A DNA stretch of 64,000 nt from contig NZ_JADPQG010000001.1 in assembly GCF_015687175.1 (NCBI RefSeq), positions 1,798,001 to 1,862,000 of the forward strand, in the 5' to 3' direction. Below the pieces are notes generated by a model. That model did no database searches. It was given only the letters and a program-made list of their open reading frames with translations, and was not told where the DNA came from. Source of the stretch: Reinekea sp. G2M2-21. GTDB taxonomy: Bacteria; Pseudomonadota; Gammaproteobacteria; Pseudomonadales; Natronospirillaceae. Below, piece by piece: positions 8,845 to 18,113 of this stretch. The translations under genes were made by a program, and so were the position numbers. Each line of letters opens with the position of its first letter. Positions within the stretch are counted from its first letter, which is position 1.

Positions 8845-10194
8845 TCAGTGAACCGCAGGCAAGGCCAGACTGAACCGGGCACCACCGAGAGGTGATTTGC
8901 TGATACTCATGTCGAGCCGATAACTGGACAAAATATCATTCACCATTGCCAAACCAATACCTTGGCCTGGCTGCAGGGAATCGAGCCGTTTACCGCGAGT
9001 TAGCACCTGTTGGCTCTCCTGTTCTGACAATCCCGGACCGTCATCATCTACATTGACCAAAACCGTTTTCTCATTTACTTCAAATGACACCATGATGACG
9101 GAGCGCCCATATTTAAAGGCGTTTTCAATCAAATTTCCGAGTACTTCCAGTACATCGTTGCTGTCCATAGCGACATAAATCTCGCCATCAGTGTCAGGCA
9201 AATCGAGAACTTTGTCGTCATTGGCAAAGGCTTTTTCCAGCGCTTTTCCCAAGCGTTTTACGGCCCCATTGACATCACAGCGCTGGCCTAAGACTGGCCC
9301 CTTACGGGCATCGGTTACTGCTCGCTGCAATTGATAGCGAACTATCTGATCCATTCGGTCAACTTGCTCCCGGATCTCCACCTGATTCGGATTTGCGACA
9401 GCTCGCATAACTGCCAGCGGTGTTTTCAAGCTGTGCGCCAAGTCTGCCATGGCCTTTCGATACCTTTCGCGCTGGCCTTGCTCGGAGTGCAACAACTGAT
9501 TTAAGCTCTGTGTTAAGGGCGTTAACTCTTTTGGATAGCTGCCAGCCAGCGCCTCTGATTCACCAGATCGAATCCGATTAAGGTCCGTTGCAATCAACCG
9601 TAATGGCCTTAACCCCCAAGCAGTCACCAGACTTAAGAGCACCAGCAATACTACGGTCGCTACGAGTAATCCTATCCAGAGTTGTGACCTGAAGGTCTGG
9701 ACAGCGGCATTGAATGGCTCGGCATTTTCAAACACCCATATCTCAAAGTATCGGTCGACATCATTCGAGTCCGGCCAAACAATTCTGTTTCGCTGAAATA
9801 TCCAATCGTTATAGGTACCAAACTCGCTTTCATTGTCTACGAGATTTTCATTACTCTTTACCCATTCGCCTTCAGCAAACCACTCGCTGGAAAGGCTTTC
9901 CCATATAATTTGACGCTCCTCATTCAACACAATACCCACGAGTCCAGACTCTGGAGAGTTAAACTGCTTTTCTTTTAGTTGGGTGGGCAGAACCAAAAAC
10001 GTCCCATCCATTTCAGCTATGGAAATTAAGCCAAATATATACTGGAACAACCTGCCGCTCTCTGCGGCTATATGGCTTTTATAGAAAGCCCGCTCCATGG
10101 TCAGTCCGGTTAACCCAAAAAAAATCAGTATCAGCACGGCGGCCGAAAGGATCATTCTTTGGGTAAGAGAGCCGCTTGTGTTCAATGAGACCAT
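8845..10194 (-). CDS. PhoQ-like sensor histidine kinase
   Basis: This 449-residue inner-membrane kinase has a membrane helix at about 13-35, a periplasmic sensor of about 140 residues, a second helix near 172-195, HAMP, then the H-box DLAHSLKTPLAV. That H-box is the PhoQ form rather than the usual HELRTPL. N-box ENAFKYG and G-box DDGPGLSEQE and GQGIGLAMV follow. The periplasmic part resembles PhoQ (LVGIVLNEERQIIWES). The substrate is the adjacent response regulator at 10198. PhoQ-type sensors respond to divalent cations, acid or membrane-active peptides; the actual ligand here is unknown. The gene begins 3 bp after the regulator gene and is the last gene of its operon. Confidence 0.88.
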   Translation of the reverse strand: MVSLNTSGSLTQRMILSAAVLILIFFGLTGLTMERAFYKSHIAAESGRLFQYIFGLISIAEMDGTFLVLPTQLKEKQFNSPESGLVGIVLNEERQIIWESLSSEWFAEGEWVKSNENLVDNESEFGTYNDWIFQRNRIVWPDSNDVDRYFEIWVFENAEPFNAAVQTFRSQLWIGLLVATVVLLVLLSLVTAWGLRPLRLIATDLNRIRSGESEALAGSYPKELTPLTQSLNQLLHSEQGQRERYRKAMADLAHSLKTPLAVMRAVANPNQVEIREQVDRMDQIVRYQLQRAVTDARKGPVLGQRCDVNGAVKRLGKALEKAFANDDKVLDLPDTDGEIYVAMDSNDVLEVLGNLIENAFKYGRSVIMVSFEVNEKTVLVNVDDDGPGLSEQESQQVLTRGKRLDSLQPGQGIGLAMVNDILSSYRLDMSISKSPLGGARFSLALPAVH

Positions 10195-10197
10195 AAA

Positions 10198-10878
10198 TTA
10201 TGAAGAGGACTCGGAACTAAAACGGTAGCCTAAGCCCCGCTGCGTTTGGATGGGATTGCGGACACCCTCTGGATCCAGTTTTTTACGCAGTCGGCGAATG
10301 AACACTTCGATCACATTACTGTCGCGATCGTAGTCCTGTTCATACAAATGCTCCGTCAACTCTGTTTTGGACACGACCTTATCTTTGTGCGTCATGAGAT
10401 ATTCGAGTGTATTGTATTCATAGCTAGTGAGCTCGACGGAACGTCCATCGACCGAAACGCATTTCGCTGCTGTGTCTAACTCGTAGATACCCAGCGACAA
10501 CGTATTCGACGCCATGCCGACGCTGCGTCGTAACAAGGCTTTGACACGAGCCAACAATTCATCAAAGACAAATGGCTTGGCAAGGTAATCGTCAGCCCCA
10601 CTCTCCAGGCCATCCACCTTATCTTTCCAATGCCCACGCGCGGTTAGCACAATGACTGGGAAATCTCGCCCGGCTTTACGCAACGCCTTGATCACCTCAA
10701 GCCCGTCCATTTCTGGCAAACCAATATCAATAATGGCAGCGTCATATTCGGTTTCAAGCCCGAAAAACAAGCCTTCTTTACCATTATTGCTGGTATCGAC
10801 AGCGAAGCCTTCCTTTTTAAAACCTACTTGTAAATGGTCGAGCAGGCTTTGTTCGTCTTCGATAATTAACAATCTCAT
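10198..10878 (-). CDS. PhoP-like OmpR-family response regulator
   Basis: This 226-residue DNA-binding regulator has a receiver domain (acidic pair IIEDEQSLL, phospho-acceptor in AIIDIGLPEMDG at about D51, lysine in YLAKPF). A winged-helix OmpR effector follows (VELTSYEYNTLEYL and IEVFIRRLRKKLDPEG). It should be phosphorylated by the PhoQ-like kinase encoded immediately downstream. The start codon overlaps the PepSY gene stop (ATGA, 10875-10878), so expression is coupled. A PhoP-type direct repeat upstream of the first gene in this operon (11860-11876) suggests autoregulation. Identity as PhoP is by similarity and partner, not proven. Confidence 0.9.
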   Translation of the reverse strand: MRLLIIEDEQSLLDHLQVGFKKEGFAVDTSNNGKEGLFFGLETEYDAAIIDIGLPEMDGLEVIKALRKAGRDFPVIVLTARGHWKDKVDGLESGADDYLAKPFVFDELLARVKALLRRSVGMASNTLSLGIYELDTAAKCVSVDGRSVELTSYEYNTLEYLMTHKDKVVSKTELTEHLYEQDYDRDSNVIEVFIRRLRKKLDPEGVRNPIQTQRGLGYRFSSESSS

Positions 10879-11192
10879 TTGGTCACTGCCTCTAGTTCAG
10901 CGGGATCCAACGGCAACCCCGTCTCGGGGTTTACGTCGATGTTCTTGATACGCCCGCCGGGAATCAAAACCCGCAATTCGTAATACCACTGCCCATTGGC
11001 ACTCTGCACCTGTGTTACCTTGGCTACCCGCCCGTCATACAGACATTCAATGGCCAATACGACCGATTTCTCGGAGGTTAATGGAATCTTCTCTCCTGTA
11101 CACGGATGCACATCCGGTCGGGAGAGATCATCTGCGTGTACAATGGCTGATACAGCCAAGGAGAATAACAGGCCCCCTATCATTTTTATCAT
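10875..11192 (-). CDS. Exported PepSY-domain protein
   Basis: This 105-residue protein has an N-terminal signal peptide (about residues 1-20, ending AIVHADD) and a single PepSY-like domain. The domain is seen as GRVAKVTQVQSANGQWYYELRVLIPGGRI followed by NIDVNPETGLPL. PepSY proteins are often protease inhibitors or modulators of neighbouring sensors or enzymes. The position between the glycine-zipper gene and phoP suggests that it modulates this two-component system in the periplasm, which is inference. Two cysteines are present in the mature part (CTGEK and ECLYDG), so a disulphide is possible. Confidence 0.83.
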   Translation of the reverse strand: MIKMIGGLLFSLAVSAIVHADDLSRPDVHPCTGEKIPLTSEKSVVLAIECLYDGRVAKVTQVQSANGQWYYELRVLIPGGRIKNIDVNPETGLPLDPAELEAVTK

Positions 11193-11202
11193 TAGCCCTC
11201 CG

Positions 11203-11805
11203 CTAGCGCACGTTGGGCTGTACCTCCACTCGTAATTGAATGTATCGGCCCGGATGCTGCGCTGTTTCTATGTGAAATTCCCGACCATTGTATCGGTAGC
11301 GCACGTCATAGCCAATCAACTCACGATGTTCCTGACGATACCGGGTATCGCAGTCACGCTCATACCGGTAATGAATGGTTGTGTTATCCCGATCAATCTC
11401 GTTGCCGATCACACTACCAATCACGCCACCGGCAATTGCTCCAATCACGGTAGATTCAGTTGAGCGACCTGCATTGGAGCCGACGTGTGCGCCAATGGCT
11501 CCGCCAATGATGGCACCGGCTGGACCTGCTGAAGAACTTGAACGATACACTTCAACATCGCGGATTCGGCAGGTTTCGCGATAATCGTTGCGTCGATCAT
11601 CACCGCGAGACCGGTAATACCAGTAAGTTTCGTAAATGGGTTCCGCGCTGATGACCCGACCTTCTACATAAAAAACTTCAACCGCTGAGTCATGCCATTT
11701 ACCCGAGCGACCATATTGATTGTCGTAATAGCCATTGTCTGCCTGGACCATTCCGATACAAGCCGTTACGAACGCTAACCCTGAAAACACTTTTGTTAAT
11801 GTCAT
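11203..11805 (-). CDS. Glycine-zipper (2TM type) exported protein
   Basis: This 200-residue protein has a cleavable signal peptide (about 1-22). A glycine-zipper segment lies in the middle (AGPAGAIIGGAIGAHVGSN then TVIGAIAGGVIGSVIGNE), as in the Rickettsia 17-kDa antigen and other outer-membrane or periplasmic glycine-zipper proteins. The N- and C-terminal parts are rich in Tyr, Arg and Asp. It is the first gene of the four-gene phoPQ operon, 10 bp before the PepSY gene. Co-transcription with phoP is likely. The protein probably acts in envelope homeostasis, although its molecular role is not known. Confidence 0.82.
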   Translation of the reverse strand: MTLTKVFSGLAFVTACIGMVQADNGYYDNQYGRSGKWHDSAVEVFYVEGRVISAEPIYETYWYYRSRGDDRRNDYRETCRIRDVEVYRSSSSAGPAGAIIGGAIGAHVGSNAGRSTESTVIGAIAGGVIGSVIGNEIDRDNTTIHYRYERDCDTRYRQEHRELIGYDVRYRYNGREFHIETAQHPGRYIQLRVEVQPNVR

Positions 11806-11841
11806 GGCTTTCTCCTCAGAACTCCTTTGAACGTTAAGCTT

Positions 11842-11876
11842 ATCTTAGGATGGATACGATGAACGAAAGCTGAACC
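11842..11876 (-). promoter_or_regulatory. Putative PhoP-box promoter of the phoPQ operon
   Basis: Reading the minus strand, a direct repeat GGTTCA-GCTTT-CGTTCA occupies 11876 to 11860 (six bases, five-base spacer, six bases). This is the spacing of the known PhoP box (T/G)GTTTA-N5-(T/G)GTTTA. Twelve bases downstream is a -10-like TAAGAT (11847-11842). The family's established geometry places the box about one turn upstream of the -10 and replaces a -35. The -10 is only a 4/6 match to TATAAT. The site is about 55 bases before the start of the glycine-zipper gene. This is by-eye evidence. Confidence 0.5.
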
Positions 11877-12348
11877 GGTTTTTAATTCAGACTGATCGGA
11901 TCAAACAGTGGTCGCCCGGCCTTTAAAACGCTGAAAAAATCGGTCGCTTTAGACCATAAATCGGGAAGGCATTTTTTTGACATTCGGACGATGATCGGCG
12001 CAAGCGGCACGCCATAAGGCTTTGCGGAGAGTGTCCACAGAATCTGTGGATAAGTTTGTGCAAAACCCTACGAATATGTCACCAAAGAGGCTGTCTAGGG
12101 CTTAATCCCAAATATGATCATTTTTTGATCAATTGATATATTTTCCTTATAAATCAACACGTTACAGTATTTTTATAAGCATAAAAAACACGAATTTATC
12201 GCCATTAGAATCAATTTCCATTTTTTGAATAGCGTTAGAGCGGTTGGGGATAGTTGCCTACAGGGTTTAAAAATAACGGGCAATATCCACTTCGAGTTAT
12301 TTTGTAACATTTTGTAAGAATTGAGCCTAGCTACCCGATTTTTACGCA
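11877..12348. other. Long AT-rich intergenic gap with an inverted DnaA-box-like pair
   Basis: This is about 470 bp without a convincing coding frame, between the phoPQ operon promoter and the lysS terminator. At 12031-12039 lies GTGTCCACA and at 12045-12053 TGTGGATAA, so a perfect 7-bp inverted repeat (TCCACAG/CTGTGGA with AAT between, 12034-12050) makes two opposed DnaA-box-like sites. One is identical to the consensus TTATCCACA on the minus strand. About 70 bp to the right, 12110-12240 is very AT-rich and contains TGATCA and TTGATCAA. I see no RNA gene. The origin of the AT-rich stretch is unknown. Confidence 0.45.
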
Positions 12349-12349
12349 C

Positions 12350-12374
12350 AAAAAAAGCGCACAGTGGCGCTTTT
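12350..12374 (-). terminator. Intrinsic terminator downstream of lysS
   Basis: Read on the minus strand, the sequence is AAAAGCGC, loop CACTGT, GCGCTTTT with further T residues (seven T in total). This is a strong hairpin with a U-run just beyond the lysS stop codon at 12410. It is positioned to end the prfB-lysS transcript. Confidence 0.85.
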
Positions 12375-12409
12375 GGTGAGTCAAACTGAGACCGGTTTCA
12401 CAAACCCAA

Positions 12410-13927
12410 TTATTCGCCCTGTTTTGGCTTCATATGAGGGAACAAAATAACGTCCTTGATCGACGGCGAGTCGGTTAGAAACATCACCAATCGATCTATG
12501 CCTATACCTTCACCTGCTGTGGGTGGCAAGCCATACTCCAGCGCATTGATGTAGTCTGCATCGTAAAACATCGCTTCGTCATCACCACCATCTTTAGCGG
12601 CGACCTGAGCCTGGAACCGCTCAGCTTGGTCAATGGGATCATTTAGCTCTGAGAAGCCATTGGCAATCTCCCGGCCACCAAGGAAGAACTCAAAACGATC
12701 GGTAATCTCCGGGTTTTTGTCATTACGGCGAGCCAAGGGTGAAATCTCAGCCGGATATTCGGTAATAAAGACCGGACCATACAGTTTCTCTTCGACCGTT
12801 TCTTCAAAGATTTCAGTTTGAACACGACCCAGCCCCCAGGACGCCTGTACCTGAATGCCAATGGATTGTGCTGTTTTGGTGGCAGATTCCAGGGTATTGA
12901 TATCGTCCGCCGTCCACTGTTCGTTATACTTTAGGATGGAATTAAACATGCTCAATCGTTCAAACGGTTGCGCAAAGTCATAGTCGTGACCCTGATAATG
13001 AATTTCAGTGGTACCCAGTACATCCATCGCGAGGGTGCGCAGCATATCTTCGGTTGTATCCATCAGGTCATTGTAGTTGGCATAGGCCTGGTACCATTCC
13101 AACATGGTGAACTCCGGATTGTGCCGAGTGGAAACGCCTTCATTGCGGTATGAACGGTTTATTTCGAACACACGCTCAAATCCGCCCACGACCAACCGCT
13201 TCAGATAAAGCTCTGGAGCGATTCGCAAATAGAGGTCTCGGTCCATGGCATTGTGATGCGTAATAAAAGGTCGCGCGGTTGCACCACCGGGAATCACCTG
13301 CAACATAGGCGTTTCCACTTCCATAAACGAACGGCTCGACAAATACTGACGAATACCACTGATCACCTTTGACCGAACCTCGAAAACCTTTCGAGTTTGC
13401 TCAGAAATGATCAGATCAACATAACGCTGGCGATATTTCATTTCCTGATCAGACAGACCGTGGAATTTGTCCGGCAACGGACGCAAAGACTTGGTCAGTA
13501 TGCGCATGTCTTCCAGCTTCTCGACATTGACGTACAGTTCGCCTTTGCCAGACTTTGCCAACAACCCGGTGACGCCAACGACATCGCCGATATCCAACAA
13601 TTTCCAATCATCACTTTCTTTTTGCAGGTGCTTCGGCATATAGAACTGAATGCTGCCGGTAACATCACGCACACCCACGAATGGACCTCCGCGACGCATA
13701 ACACGGCCGGCAACGGCCACCGTGATATTTAATTCGGCAATGGCATCTTTATCCAGCTCACCATAGGCTGCCTGAAGGTCACCTGCTTTATTTTCGACGC
13801 GAAAGTCGTTTGGAAAAGCGATACCCCGTTTTTCCTGCAACTCAGCCAACTTCTGTTTTCGTTCCGCAATAATGTGGTTTTCTTCAGGTTGAGTAGGCAA
13901 GTTGGTCTCTTTCAGGTTGTCGCTCAT
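12410..13927 (-). CDS. lysS: Lysyl-tRNA synthetase, class II
   Basis: This 505-residue class II synthetase charges tRNA-Lys with lysine in the cytoplasm. The N-terminal OB-fold anticodon-binding domain (about 60-160) contains GRVMRRG. The catalytic domain follows with motif 2 [18 protein letters not shown] (near residue 262) and motif 3 [10 protein letters not shown] (near 475), which bind ATP. Length matches the bacterial LysRS. It lies downstream of prfB on the same strand with a 72-bp gap, an order also seen in Pseudomonas and E. coli. A strong terminator follows at 12350-12374. Confidence 0.97.
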   Translation of the reverse strand: MSDNLKETNLPTQPEENHIIAERKQKLAELQEKRGIAFPNDFRVENKAGDLQAAYGELDKDAIAELNITVAVAGRVMRRGGPFVGVRDVTGSIQFYMPKHLQKESDDWKLLDIGDVVGVTGLLAKSGKGELYVNVEKLEDMRILTKSLRPLPDKFHGLSDQEMKYRQRYVDLIISEQTRKVFEVRSKVISGIRQYLSSRSFMEVETPMLQVIPGGATARPFITHHNAMDRDLYLRIAPELYLKRLVVGGFERVFEINRSYRNEGVSTRHNPEFTMLEWYQAYANYNDLMDTTEDMLRTLAMDVLGTTEIHYQGHDYDFAQPFERLSMFNSILKYNEQWTADDINTLESATKTAQSIGIQVQASWGLGRVQTEIFEETVEEKLYGPVFITEYPAEISPLARRNDKNPEITDRFEFFLGGREIANGFSELNDPIDQAERFQAQVAAKDGGDDEAMFYDADYINALEYGLPPTAGEGIGIDRLVMFLTDSPSIKDVILFPHMKPKQGE

Positions 13928-13999
13928 AGTTACTTTCCAAACGTTAATGAATTTATCAAACAGATCACAGCAAACGTCGCACGGGGCTTGATCGCCAGG

Positions 14000-15095
14000 T
14001 TAGAGGCCTTTTTTGAGTGAGGCTTCGATGAACGGGTCTAAATTGCCGTCCAGAACACTTTGGGTATTGCGGTTTTCGATACCGGTGCGCAAATCTTTGA
14101 TTCGCGAATCATCTAGAACGTATGATCGAATCTGACTGCCCCAGCCAATATCGGATTTGTTATCCTCGACCAATTGAGCCGCTTCCTGACGCAACATCAT
14201 TTCACGCTCGTAAAGTTTGGCTTTCATTTGCTTCATAGCCTGGTCTTTATTCTTGTGCTGTGAACGGTCGTTTTGACATTGGGTCACGATACCGGTTGGC
14301 ATATGGGTAATCCGCACCGCAGATTCCGTACGGTTAACGTGCTGACCACCGGCTCCGGATGCACGGTAAACGTCAATACGCAAATCCGCCGGATTAATTT
14401 CGATCTCAACGTTGTCATCAATTTCTGGTGACACAAATACGGAAGAAAACGAAGTATGACGGCGATTACCTGAGTCAAACGGGGACTTACGCACCAAACG
14501 GTGCACACCGGTTTCAGTTCGCAGCCAACCAAAAGCATACTCACCTTCAAAACGGACGGTGGCGGATTTGATTCCTGCAACTTCCCCCGCGGAAGCTTCC
14601 ATCAGTTCCGTTTTAAAGCCCTTCTCTTCGCCCCAGCGCAGGTACATGCGCAGTAACATTTCGGCCCAATCCTGTGCCTCGGTTCCTCCGGAGCCTGCCT
14701 GGATATCAAGGTAGGCATTATTCGGGTCCATTTCCCCGCTGAACATACGGCGAAATTCCAACATTTCGAGCTGTGTACGAAGAGAATCCAGTTCCGCTTC
14801 TACATCAGCAACCGACCCTTCATCGTTTTCTTCGACAGCCATATCAAGCAGATCACTGGCATCAGCCAACCCTTGGTCCAGGGTTTCAATGGTTTTTACC
14901 ACTTTTTCCAGTGCAGAACGCTCTTGCCCCAGTGCCTGTGCCCGTTCAGGTTCGTTCCAAACTTCTGGCTGAGCCAATTCACGTTCAACTTCGTCTAGTC
15001 GCTCTTTCTTATTAGCGAAGTCAAAGATACCCCCTAAGCACGTCTGTACGCGCCAACAGGTCTTTGATCAATTCTCGGATCGGATTAATTTCCAC
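14000..15095 (-). CDS. prfB: Peptide chain release factor 2, with programmed +1 frameshift
   Basis: RF2 reads UGA and UAA stop codons and triggers peptide release. The gene needs a +1 shift: the zero frame starts at a GTG (15093-15095) reading [17 protein letters not shown], and runs 24 sense codons to TGA (15021-15023). It then shifts at CTT-TGA-C into the main frame, which ends at 14000. The product is then 364 residues, as expected. The catalytic GGQ is seen as [11 protein letters not shown] (near residue 248), and [13 protein letters not shown] covers the recognition region. A frame starting at 14977 would omit the N-terminus. prfB precedes lysS. Confidence 0.96.
15020..15035 (-). promoter_or_regulatory. 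prfB: RF2 programmed frameshift signal
   Basis: On the minus strand the sequence is AGGGGG TAT CTT TGA C. It combines an internal Shine-Dalgarno-like AGGGGG (15030-15035) three bases before the slippery CTT-T and the in-frame UGA at 15023-15021. This is the same arrangement as the E. coli prfB site. When RF2 is scarce, the UGA is read slowly and the ribosome shifts +1, so the gene autoregulates. The frames before and after join only by this shift. Confidence 0.95.
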
Positions 15096-15587
15096 AATAG
15101 CTCTCGCTCTATACAGTAAGGCGCGCGCCCTACTTAAAAATTCAAAGGGCGGGCATTTTACAAGAAAAGCCGTACGGAAGGTAGATCAGTCTCCTACCGT
15201 GCGGGGATATTTCCATTCCGCACAATCGCGTGCCAGAAACCACCGCACAATCGGGCGCCAGCGTTCTTTAGTGAACTCTATGAAGGCGTTGCTCCAGCGA
15301 TGAACGTCAGCATTGCGGTCACCCAGATCGGAGACCATGGGGGAATTCTGCCCCTCTCATTGTCAAAAAAACAAGCTACGCTCAAAACAAGCTGGATATT
15401 TATCGATACCAGTCGATACCTAGTAGTAACGGCGACCGCTCGCCACGGACCTGACCTGTTCAGAACCTGATGAGACCCATAGATTTGCGTGGGAAAACGT
15501 TTAGACGTTCGTGTGCGTTGCGCGAGCGGTCCGTGGGAAATAATAAAAGATAGCGATAGGGATTAAACCCAGAACTGGGGAAGCAGC
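15096..15587. other. Intergenic region between prfB and the four-PAS chemoreceptor
   Basis: About 490 bp between two divergent genes, with no credible ORF and no recognisable RNA gene. It must hold the promoters of both. The receptor's ribosome binding site is visible as GGGGAAG at 15577-15583. The phrases CGCTCGCCACGGACC (from about 15438) and GCGAGCGGTCCGTGG (from about 15521) share rearranged, partly inverse-complementary modules. I could not connect these to a known motif. Confidence 0.35.
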
Positions 15588-17984
15588 ATGGCAAACACGA
15601 TCTGGAACTTCCTGCCTGGTGGCGGCAAACTAAAAAATATGATGGGGCAATTGGCGGCAATTAATCGGGCACAGGCCATCATCGAATTCAAACTGGATGG
15701 CACTATCGTCAGCGCGAATGACAATTTTTTGCGAACGACAGGTTACACCTTGGCGGAAATAAAAGGTAAACATCACCGTTTATTCGTAGATGAAAGGTAC
15801 GCCAGCAGCCTAGATTACGAGGACTTCTGGCGACAGTTGAAAAAGGGGCAATTTTTTACTGGCGAGTATCAACGATTCGGCAAAGACAAAAAGGAAATTT
15901 GGATACAGGCCTCATATAGCCCGATTCTGGATCGAAAGGGGCGGCCCATAAGAGTAATTAAGTACGCGACCGACATTACCGAGCAAAAACTGAAAAATGC
16001 AGATTACCAAGGCCAGATTGAAGCCATCAGTAAGTCACAAGCAATAATTGAATTCAACATGGATGGAACAGTACGGTGGGCCAACGATAATTTCCTTCAA
16101 ACCTTTGGCTACCAATTAGGTGAAATCCAGCATCAACACCATCGTCTTTTTGTCGATTCCGACTACGCCACCAGTCCGGACTATCGGTCGTTCTGGGAAT
16201 CTTTAGCTCGCGGTGAATATCAATCTGGTGAATTCCAGCGACGAGCGAAAAACGGAGAATTGGTTTGGATAAACGCGTCTTACAATCCCATTATGGATAT
16301 GAATGGACGGCCTTTCAAAATCGTCAAATACGCGTACGACATCACCGACCAAAAACTTAAAAATGCCGACTACCAGGGCCAGATTGACGCAATTGGAAAA
16401 TCACAAGCTGTTATCGAATTTAACATGGACGGGACGATCCGACAGGCGAACGAGAATTTTCTCTTGACCACCGGGTATAAACTGACCGAAATAGTCGGTA
16501 AGCATCATCGCATGTTTGTGACACCTGAATACGCCAACAGCTCAGAGTATGAGAGGTTCTGGCAGAAACTATCAAAGGGTGAATTTCAAGCAGGTGAATA
16601 TAGAAGACTCGGTAAGGATGGCCAGGAGGTCTGGATTCAAGCGTCCTACAACCCAATACTCGACAGTCAGGGCAACCCATTTAAGGTTGTTAAATACGCC
16701 ACCGATATTACCGAAGATAAACTCCGCAATGCCGATTACGAAGGTCAGATAGCCGCCATTGGAAAATCGCAGGCCGTTATCGAGTTTAATCTGGATGGAA
16801 CCATAAGGACCGCCAATGAAGGCTTTCTGCATACCATGGGGTACGAGTTAAGGGAAATCGCCGGCAAGCATCACCGCATTTTTGTGGAACCTAACGAAGC
16901 CGATTCCCCGGAATACCAACAATTTTGGTCGGCATTACGCGCTGGAAATTTCCAGAGTGCTGAATACAAGCGCATCGGGAAAGGCGGTAAAACCGTTTGG
17001 ATTCAAGCGTCTTACAATCCGATTTTTGATTCCAATGGCAAACCCTTCAAGGTCGTCAAATACGCGACAGATATTACTGGCCGTAAAAATGCGGTCGATA
17101 TGATCAGCAAAACCTTAATCGATTTGGCGGGCGGTGTGCTATCGACGCGACTGGATAAGGACATCGATGAAAACTTCACTGACGTTCGTGACGCCTTGAA
17201 TACTACCATCGATCGACTCCGCTCAACGGTGACCACTATATTTGAGAGTTCCAGAAGCATTGAACAGGCCGCCAGTGAAATTGCCAGCGGAGTACACGAC
17301 TTAAGTGGCCGAACTGAAAATCAGGCAGCTAATATCGAAGAGACGGCATCCACGATGGAACAGATGACCAGCAGCGTGCGTGCCAGCTCTGAAAACGCAC
17401 AAGTGGTTGACGGCATGGCCAAAGAAGCGGCCTCGGTAGCCGATACCGGTCAACATGTGGTAGATAACATGGTGAATGCCATGAAGGAAATCAGCGAATA
17501 CAGCAGTAAAATTTCTTCGATCACTTCTACTATTGACGAAATTGCCTTTCAAACCAACCTACTAGCGCTGAACGCTTCCGTAGAAGCCGCCCGAGCGGGT
17601 GACCAAGGACGAGGTTTTGCGGTGGTGGCGGGAGAAGTCCGCAATCTTGCGCAACGTTCTGCCAGCTCAGCAAAGGAAATTACAGACCTGATTCGCGATA
17701 GCATTGCCAAAGTTAAAAACGGCACGGATATGGCAGAGAAATCAGGAAAGACACTTAAAAACATCGTGCAATCCATCGCTAATGTCAGCGCCAAGGTCGA
17801 AGAAATAAATCGCGCACTCGGCGAGCAGAGTGAGAGTATTACACAGGTCAATCAATCGATCAGCGATATGGATACCTTGACCCAAGAAAATGCTGCCTTG
17901 GTTGAAGAAGCTTCTGCGGCCAGTCAGGAAATGGCAAACAAAACCCGCGCCATGGTACAGGAGGTAGCATTCTTTAAACTATAA
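15588..17984 (+). CDS. Soluble chemoreceptor with four tandem PAS domains
   Basis: This 798-residue methyl-accepting chemotaxis-type protein has no obvious membrane segment or signal peptide. Four PAS/PAC units repeat at a period of exactly 122 residues (366 bp): the phrase I-E-F-x-x-D-G-T starts at 15681, 16047, 16413 and 16779. Each unit contains HHR(L/M/I)FV and ends KYA(T/Y)DIT. Units 2-4 open with KNADYQGQI or similar. After about residue 505 comes a coiled coil and the signalling hairpin [21 protein letters not shown] near 650, which binds CheA/CheW. It would sense an internal signal such as redox or a bound cofactor. PAS-ligand is unknown; BdlA-type receptors (two PAS) are the nearest well-known model. 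Confidence 0.92.
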   Translation: MANTIWNFLPGGGKLKNMMGQLAAINRAQAIIEFKLDGTIVSANDNFLRTTGYTLAEIKGKHHRLFVDERYASSLDYEDFWRQLKKGQFFTGEYQRFGKDKKEIWIQASYSPILDRKGRPIRVIKYATDITEQKLKNADYQGQIEAISKSQAIIEFNMDGTVRWANDNFLQTFGYQLGEIQHQHHRLFVDSDYATSPDYRSFWESLARGEYQSGEFQRRAKNGELVWINASYNPIMDMNGRPFKIVKYAYDITDQKLKNADYQGQIDAIGKSQAVIEFNMDGTIRQANENFLLTTGYKLTEIVGKHHRMFVTPEYANSSEYERFWQKLSKGEFQAGEYRRLGKDGQEVWIQASYNPILDSQGNPFKVVKYATDITEDKLRNADYEGQIAAIGKSQAVIEFNLDGTIRTANEGFLHTMGYELREIAGKHHRIFVEPNEADSPEYQQFWSALRAGNFQSAEYKRIGKGGKTVWIQASYNPIFDSNGKPFKVVKYATDITGRKNAVDMISKTLIDLAGGVLSTRLDKDIDENFTDVRDALNTTIDRLRSTVTTIFESSRSIEQAASEIASGVHDLSGRTENQAANIEETASTMEQMTSSVRASSENAQVVDGMAKEAASVADTGQHVVDNMVNAMKEISEYSSKISSITSTIDEIAFQTNLLALNASVEAARAGDQGRGFAVVAGEVRNLAQRSASSAKEITDLIRDSIAKVKNGTDMAEKSGKTLKNIVQSIANVSAKVEEINRALGEQSESITQVNQSISDMDTLTQENAALVEEASAASQEMANKTRAMVQEVAFFKL

Positions 17985-18042
17985 CGCGCCTTAATTCGAC
18001 TTATCATAATCAGCTGTCAGAAGTCACGGTCAGCCGCCTGCT

Positions 18043-18056
18043 TTGACGCATATCAA
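18043..18056. promoter_or_regulatory. Putative FNR/Anr/Dnr-type site upstream of nnrU
   Basis: TTGAC-GCAT-ATCAA differs from the FNR-family consensus TTGAT-N4-ATCAA at one base. The centre lies about 64 bases before the nnrU ATG at 18114. A site centred near -41 would put the transcription start at about 18091. A TATGGT (18083-18088) could serve as a poor -10. Binding is inferred only from sequence. Confidence 0.5.
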
Positions 18057-18113
18057 TTTGTGTCACCTTTACCGGCGTAAGGTATGGTCGTTCAATGTTT
18101 AAGGAGAAACACG

